NCBI GenBank assembly: GCA_900769985.1
Contig: CAAGIS010000057.1
Coordinates: 1-10,982 of the forward strand
Source of the DNA: Spirochaetia bacterium
GTDB lineage: Bacteria > Spirochaetota > Spirochaetia > Treponematales > Treponemataceae
Direction: 5' to 3'
DNA: 10,982 nt
Under the pieces are notes generated by a model. It was not told where the DNA came from, made no database searches, and was given only the letters and a program-made list of their open reading frames with translations. Shown one piece after another: positions 8,104 to 10,982 of the stretch. Numbering within the stretch: position 1 is the first letter of the stretch; each line of letters starts with the position of its first letter. The position numbers and the translations under genes are program-made.

Positions 8104-8666
8104 TGAAAAAAACTTATTCTGTTCTGGCACTTTCTTTGATTTGTCTTCAGGCCTATTGCCAGACAGTTTCTGCTCTTGTAAAAACTTTAAGCGACAGAGA
8201 ATCGCAGAAAAAACTTGAAAGCATTTTGCAGGAGTACCCGGATTTCGTTACTTTTTTTAATCTGTACAATCAGGAGATTTCTTCTTCGCACAATAAACTT
8301 ACACTTATGCACAAGAAGAAAAATCTTTCCAAACTCGGGCATGAAATAATCCACGGAAATATTTCCGGCTCGCTTACATACAGAACAACGCTGAAAGGGG
8401 TAAACGGAATTGTTATAATGGAATATAAAAATTATCAGGATGAACCGGGCTGGATTTTAAACGGATTTACAAACACGAAAGCGGACATCTGTGCAAACGG
8501 CAGAATGTTCGGAACAATCGAGATTTCCGGGAAATACAGTGCAAAAATCATCTACGATAATCTTGTAATTGTGAAAGGAAAAGCTGCTGGCGGTTATTAT
8601 ACTGTAATTTACCCCGACGGCTCTCGTGCAGACATCGCATGGAATTCAGTTTTACATAACGAATGA
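8103..8666 (+). CDS. Small secreted protein consisting of the C-terminal domain shared with the preceding Fn3 lipoprotein
   Basis: This 187-aa protein has an N-terminal signal peptide (MKKTYSVLALSLICLQAYC). The position before Cys is Tyr, which is poor for a lipobox, so signal peptidase I cleavage near residue 19-20 is more likely. A short helical stretch (about 22-48) precedes a domain at about 49-187 that aligns with residues 609-785 of the upstream protein. Shared features are KLxLMHK, KLGxExI, a G-L-x-Y strand, ANGxMxGT, YxNLxIxxGxAAGGxY and a final D/W strand. It lacks the Fn3 stalk. GGAGG at 8085-8089 serves either ATG 8103 (13-nt spacer) or an in-frame GTG at 8100 (10-nt spacer, one extra residue). 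I chose ATG because the TGATG overlap is the usual coupling form. It is a plausible partner or competitor of the large lipoprotein; the domain is one I do not recognise. Confidence 0.9.
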   Translation: MKKTYSVLALSLICLQAYCQTVSALVKTLSDRESQKKLESILQEYPDFVTFFNLYNQEISSSHNKLTLMHKKKNLSKLGHEIIHGNISGSLTYRTTLKGVNGIVIMEYKNYQDEPGWILNGFTNTKADICANGRMFGTIEISGKYSAKIIYDNLVIVKGKAAGGYYTVIYPDGSRADIAWNSVLHNE

Positions 8667-8737
8667 AAAGTCTTGATTTTATTTTTTAAGGCTTTCAAAT
8701 CAGATTTTAGACATATTTTATACATAAGGAATTTTTT

Positions 8738-9109
8738 ATGAAAAAGACATTTATTGCATTTTTTACATCTGTGTTTTTGAGCGTATTTTTAGTTTCATGC
8801 TATACACCGAATCCGCTTTACGGAACATGGGCAGATAACAACGGAAATACTTTTACTTTTCAAGCGGATTATTCTTTTACTGCAAAAGTTTCAATGAACA
8901 ACAAGAATTACAGTTATACAGGAACTTGGCAGGTTTTGGACAATGTAATTAGTTTTGCAGTTCAGTCAGTTTCCGTGAACGGTGGAGAAGAAACATCTGT
9001 TTCAAAAACTATAATCTCTGAATGGGATTTGCGTGGTTCAATTTTATATATTTCGTGGACAGAAGAAAACATTTCTCACATAATGACACTTTACCACACT
9101 AAAAAATAA
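8738..9109 (+). CDS. Small lipoprotein with a predicted all-beta (lipocalin-like) domain
   Basis: This 123-aa protein has a clear lipoprotein signal peptide with lipobox LVSC (Cys21). AAGGA at 8726-8730 precedes the ATG by 7 nt. The mature part opens with LYGTWADNNGNTFTFQADYSF and later repeats the pattern as YTGTWQVLDNVISF. This GTW...F strand pairing is typical of small lipocalin-like or META-like beta-barrel domains that bacteria export as lipoproteins. It has no catalytic motif. A 71-bp gap separates it from the previous gene and holds only an imperfect hairpin and AT-rich sequence that could include a weak secondary promoter. The next gene follows after 14 bp. The fold assignment is inference from strand pattern; function unknown. 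Confidence 0.85.
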   Translation: MKKTFIAFFTSVFLSVFLVSCYTPNPLYGTWADNNGNTFTFQADYSFTAKVSMNNKNYSYTGTWQVLDNVISFAVQSVSVNGGEETSVSKTIISEWDLRGSILYISWTEENISHIMTLYHTKK

Positions 9110-9123
9110 ACAAGGAATTTTAT

Positions 9124-10323
9124 ATGAAGAAAATACTTACATTTTTATTATTGATAATTCCTGTTTCTCAGGCTGTTTTTTCGCAAAATGATTCAAATAA
9201 TTTTTATACTGCATCTGAATCTCCTGAAAATACTTCAAGGCAGATTGCGATAAATCCAAAGACAGGGTTTCCTGTAATTACAGAAAAGCCTTTTCTTATG
9301 TACAATGAAGGCGTTTCATTTGCTCAGGTTACAAGAATCGAAAAACAGGACGGAAAAACTAATTTCGGCTGGGAAGATTACATGATTGGTGCGTATTTCA
9401 GCCTTCAGACCGGGAACATAAAGCCTTTTGACCTTACTTTAAGAACTTGCGTTTATTATCCTTTTAAACATACTTTTGAAGGACAGACAGTTCCCTACAA
9501 ACAGGTAATTCTTTATGCGTTCGACCTTTTTGTAGGACCTACATTTCAGTTTAACTTCTGGAATTATCTTCGCTTAAACCTTTCTCCGGGGCTTCATTAT
9601 ATGTATCAGCTTACGGATGAGTACCATTTAAATTATCTTGGTTTAGGCGGAATTGCAGGCCTTGAACTTCCTGTAAGCCGGCACTGTAATGTGTTAGTTG
9701 ACGCATCTTTTACGCTCGATTACCCGAACTTTGGAACGAATCAGAAAATTCAGCCGTTTAATTATGCATGGCAGTATCAGGTGAGTGTAGGATTTAGATA
9801 TTCACTTGCAAACCCGAACAGATTCTCTTACATTCAGACTTCAAAAGACAGAATGATTAACGAAGGTATAATTGCTGACCCGGTTTTGCAGAAAAGGGAA
9901 CTGAAGGCCGCTGCACGCAAAATAAGGAAGCAGGAAAACAAAGAAAACCGCGAAAAAATGCGTTACATGACAACCGGAGAAAAAGAAACATTTAAAAAAC
10001 AGATTAAAGCCGACCGCAATGCAGAAAAGAAAGCAAGAAAAGAAGCCCAGATTGAAGAAAAACTTCGTGAAAAAGAAGCCCGGGAAACTTATCTTCAGGA
10101 TGTAAAGCTTACAAAACAGATTAAAAAACAGGCACGCCTCGATAAAAAAGAAGCAGAAAAGCAGAAAAAACTTGAACACGAGGCTCGTCTTGCAGATTTA
10201 AAAGAAAGGCAGGCTAAAGAAGACGAAGCAAAAAAGGCATCCGCCGCCGAAGAAAAAGCCCGTGCCCAGGCCGAAAAACAGCAGTCAAAATCCAAATCTG
10301 AAAAATCCTCCCTAGAAAATTAA
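9124..10323 (+). CDS. Predicted outer-membrane beta-barrel protein with a long charged C-terminal helical tail
   Basis: This 399-aa protein starts with a cleavable signal peptide (MKKILTFLLLIIPVSQAVFS, probable cut before Gln21). AGGA lies 7 nt before ATG. Residues about 85-230 show alternating hydrophobic, aromatic-rich strands (YMIGAYFSL, LTLRTCVYYPF, YAFDLFVGPTFQF, LRLNLSPGLHY, LGLGGIAGLEL, YQVSVGFRYSL) of the kind seen in small outer-membrane or beta-barrel surface proteins. From about 254 to the end the protein is almost entirely Lys, Glu, Ala, Arg and Gln, predicted as a long continuous helix or coiled coil with a Ser-rich tip. If the barrel is in the outer membrane, the tail would presumably hang into the periplasm and could contact peptidoglycan or the lipoproteins encoded upstream. 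That is inference. The barrel is not a family I can name. Confidence 0.85.
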   Translation: MKKILTFLLLIIPVSQAVFSQNDSNNFYTASESPENTSRQIAINPKTGFPVITEKPFLMYNEGVSFAQVTRIEKQDGKTNFGWEDYMIGAYFSLQTGNIKPFDLTLRTCVYYPFKHTFEGQTVPYKQVILYAFDLFVGPTFQFNFWNYLRLNLSPGLHYMYQLTDEYHLNYLGLGGIAGLELPVSRHCNVLVDASFTLDYPNFGTNQKIQPFNYAWQYQVSVGFRYSLANPNRFSYIQTSKDRMINEGIIADPVLQKRELKAAARKIRKQENKENREKMRYMTTGEKETFKKQIKADRNAEKKARKEAQIEEKLREKEARETYLQDVKLTKQIKKQARLDKKEAEKQKKLEHEARLADLKERQAKEDEAKKASAAEEKARAQAEKQQSKSKSEKSSLEN

Positions 10324-10333
10324 AACAAATGTC

Positions 10334-10475
10334 GTCATGCTGAACTAGTTTACGCCACAAGGGCGTTTGCCTTAAGGAAATTATTTAACGCGGCACTCGC
10401 GTGCCTGGGGCATCAGCATCCCATTGACGGGTGTAAAGACCTATCAGTGGGATGCTTCGGCAGGCTCAGAATGAC
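10334..10475. repeat. Dispersed inverted-repeat element downstream of the cluster
   Basis: GTCATGCTGAAC (10334-10345) and GCTCAGAATGAC (10464-10475) are imperfect inverted ends (10 of 12). Inside are small hairpins: ACGCC/GGCGT (10352-10366), GGCAC-TCGC-GTGCC (10392-10405) and the long stem at 10416-10455. It has no coding capacity. The layout resembles a small palindromic intergenic repeat, and fragments of it occur at 1102-1150. Confidence 0.6.
10416..10455. repeat. Strong 12-bp hairpin within the dispersed repeat
   Basis: GCATCCCATTGA (10416-10427) pairs with TCAGTGGGATGC (10444-10455), with 11 Watson-Crick pairs and one G-T. The 16-nt loop itself contains GGT/ACC. There is no following T-run, so it is not a classical intrinsic terminator, but it could end or stabilise the transcript of the exported-protein cluster. 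Confidence 0.65.
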
Positions 10476-10484
10476 AGAAAAATT

Positions 10485-10536
10485 GTGTCATGCTGAACTC
10501 GTTTTAGCATTCCATTAACGGATGTAAAAGACCTAT
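10485..10536. repeat. Second repeat unit, truncated at the end of the nuclease gene
   Basis: GTCATGCTGAACT (10487-10499) repeats 10334-10346. The stretch at 10507-10536 (GCATTCCATTAACGG, then GTAAAAGACCTAT) repeats 10416-10443 with a few changes. The unit stops after GACCTAT, in what should be the hairpin loop. The complementary right half is missing, and the stop codon of the inverted nuclease gene begins at once. Confidence 0.65.
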
Positions 10537-10812
10537 TTACAGCTCCTGAACCTGCTGCAATGAAAGCCCTGTACATTTTGAAATAATTTCCACCGAAACA
10601 CCAGATTCTTTTAGTTTTCTTGCACTTTCAAGTTTTTCTTCCGCAGACTTTTTTAAAGCCAGTTCCTTTTCTGCTTCAGCTTCCTTAAGTGCAATTTCCT
10701 TTTCTTTTTCAGCTTCTTTATATGCTTTCTCATAAGCTTCTTTAGAAGCCTTCTCGGCGGCCGCTTGGGCGGCGTGTTTGGCGGCAAGTCTTATTTCCTG
10801 TTCGAGAGTCAT
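10537..10812 (-). CDS. Candidate intragenic product of the second nuclease copy
   Basis: On the minus strand AAGGAGG (10825-10819) stands 6 nt before an in-frame ATG (10812-10810), exactly as in copy 1. It would encode a 91-aa coiled-coil protein beginning MTLEQEIRL. It differs from the 92-aa version of copy 1 mainly in the coiled coil, so if these are inhibitors, each may preferentially recognise its own full-length partner. Translation is unproven. Confidence 0.48.
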   Translation of the reverse strand: MTLEQEIRLAAKHAAQAAAEKASKEAYEKAYKEAEKEKEIALKEAEAEKELALKKSAEEKLESARKLKESGVSVEIISKCTGLSLQQVQEL

Positions 10813-10982
10813 AAAAGTCCTCCTTGAATCTTCGGTGATTTTGGCTTTGAGGACTTTTTCGTTAATGGTTTTTGAAAAGTCTGTTTCGTCTGGTTTCTTC
10901 TGTACAAGAAATTTGAAAAAAGTCCTTAGCTTTTCTGTTGGCATTTTATCATACTTTTGGGCGTTGCAAAAGACTTTTGTTG
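10537..10982 (-). CDS. Rpn-like PD-(D/E)XK nuclease family protein, second copy, 5' part outside the window
   Basis: The gene reads leftward and is open to the window edge, so the visible 148 codons are the C-terminal half. An ATG at 10944 is internal, not the start: the codons before it (KVFCNAQKYDK) match residues 160-170 of the first copy. The catalytic core, with Asp and E-x-Q, would lie beyond 10982 and cannot be checked. Against copy 1 the linker to the coiled coil is identical in protein, with four synonymous changes between 10868 and 10905. The coiled coil lacks four residues (QEAY) and has three more later (KKSAEEKLESARKLKESG). The final tail differs by a single residue. It is oriented toward the first copy, with 9.6 kb between the stop codons. 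Confidence 0.92.
   Translation of the reverse strand, partial: TKVFCNAQKYDKMPTEKLRTFFKFLVQKKPDETDFSKTINEKVLKAKITEDSRRTFMTLEQEIRLAAKHAAQAAAEKASKEAYEKAYKEAEKEKEIALKEAEAEKELALKKSAEEKLESARKLKESGVSVEIISKCTGLSLQQVQEL

Noticed and set aside
8665..8696. Imperfect hairpin after the 187-aa protein gene as a terminator
   Set aside because: The stem has a bulge and a wobble pair, the T-run is in the loop rather than after the stem, and the next gene follows at 71 bp. It does not support an operon break.
9841..10295. Long open frames on the minus strand opposite the barrel protein's tail
   Set aside because: They are Phe/Ser/Cys-rich complements of the Lys/Glu-rich coding strand, have no ribosome site and overlap a well-supported gene.
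10334..10536. Insertion sequence ends or a tRNA-like gene in the repeat region
   Set aside because: The hairpins do not form a cloverleaf, there is no DDE or serine/tyrosine recombinase gene between the inverted ends, and no target duplication could be identified.

Overview
The window is AT-rich, Gram-negative-type DNA that most resembles a host-associated or rumen/oral-type Treponema. Three things point that way: relaxed lipoprotein signal peptides, tandem large Fn3-type exported lipoproteins, and a PD-(D/E)XK 'putative transposase/invertase' family (PF12784/TIGR01784) that is strongly expanded in Treponema. The genus is an inference from family content, not from a marker gene.

Layout: a complete Rpn-like PD-(D/E)XK nuclease gene lies on the + strand at 40-960. 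A second copy, cut by the window edge, lies on the - strand at 10537-10982. They face each other tail to tail and form an inverted repeat of at least about 450 bp around a 9.6 kb segment. Both copies carry an ideal Shine-Dalgarno (AAGGAGG, 6-nt spacer) and an in-frame ATG inside the gene, which would give a separate C-terminal coiled-coil protein of 92 or 91 residues. E. coli RpnA has the same arrangement, and there the internal product is the antitoxin.

Between them, after a 459-bp non-coding stretch (961-1419) with a tandem repeat of about 21 bp and dispersed-repeat fragments, five same-strand genes run from 1420 to 10323. All five products have export signals. They are a 1436-aa Fn3-type lipoprotein, a 785-aa Fn3-type lipoprotein, a 187-aa secreted protein that shares the C-terminal domain of the 785-aa protein, a 123-aa lipoprotein and a 399-aa predicted outer-membrane beta-barrel with a long charged helical tail. 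The gaps are 15, -1, 71 and 14 bp, so genes 1-3 and genes 4-5 are probably each co-transcribed, and possibly all five together. The set looks like an uncharacterised cell-envelope or surface assembly: a barrel anchor, large adhesin-like Fn3 lipoproteins and a free copy of a shared C-terminal domain. No substrate or partner can be named from the sequence.

The region 10324-10536 is built of dispersed inverted repeats around GTCATGCTGAAC. One of them is cut at its loop exactly where the second nuclease gene ends. I see no rRNA, tRNA, CRISPR array, or IS with a DDE transposase.
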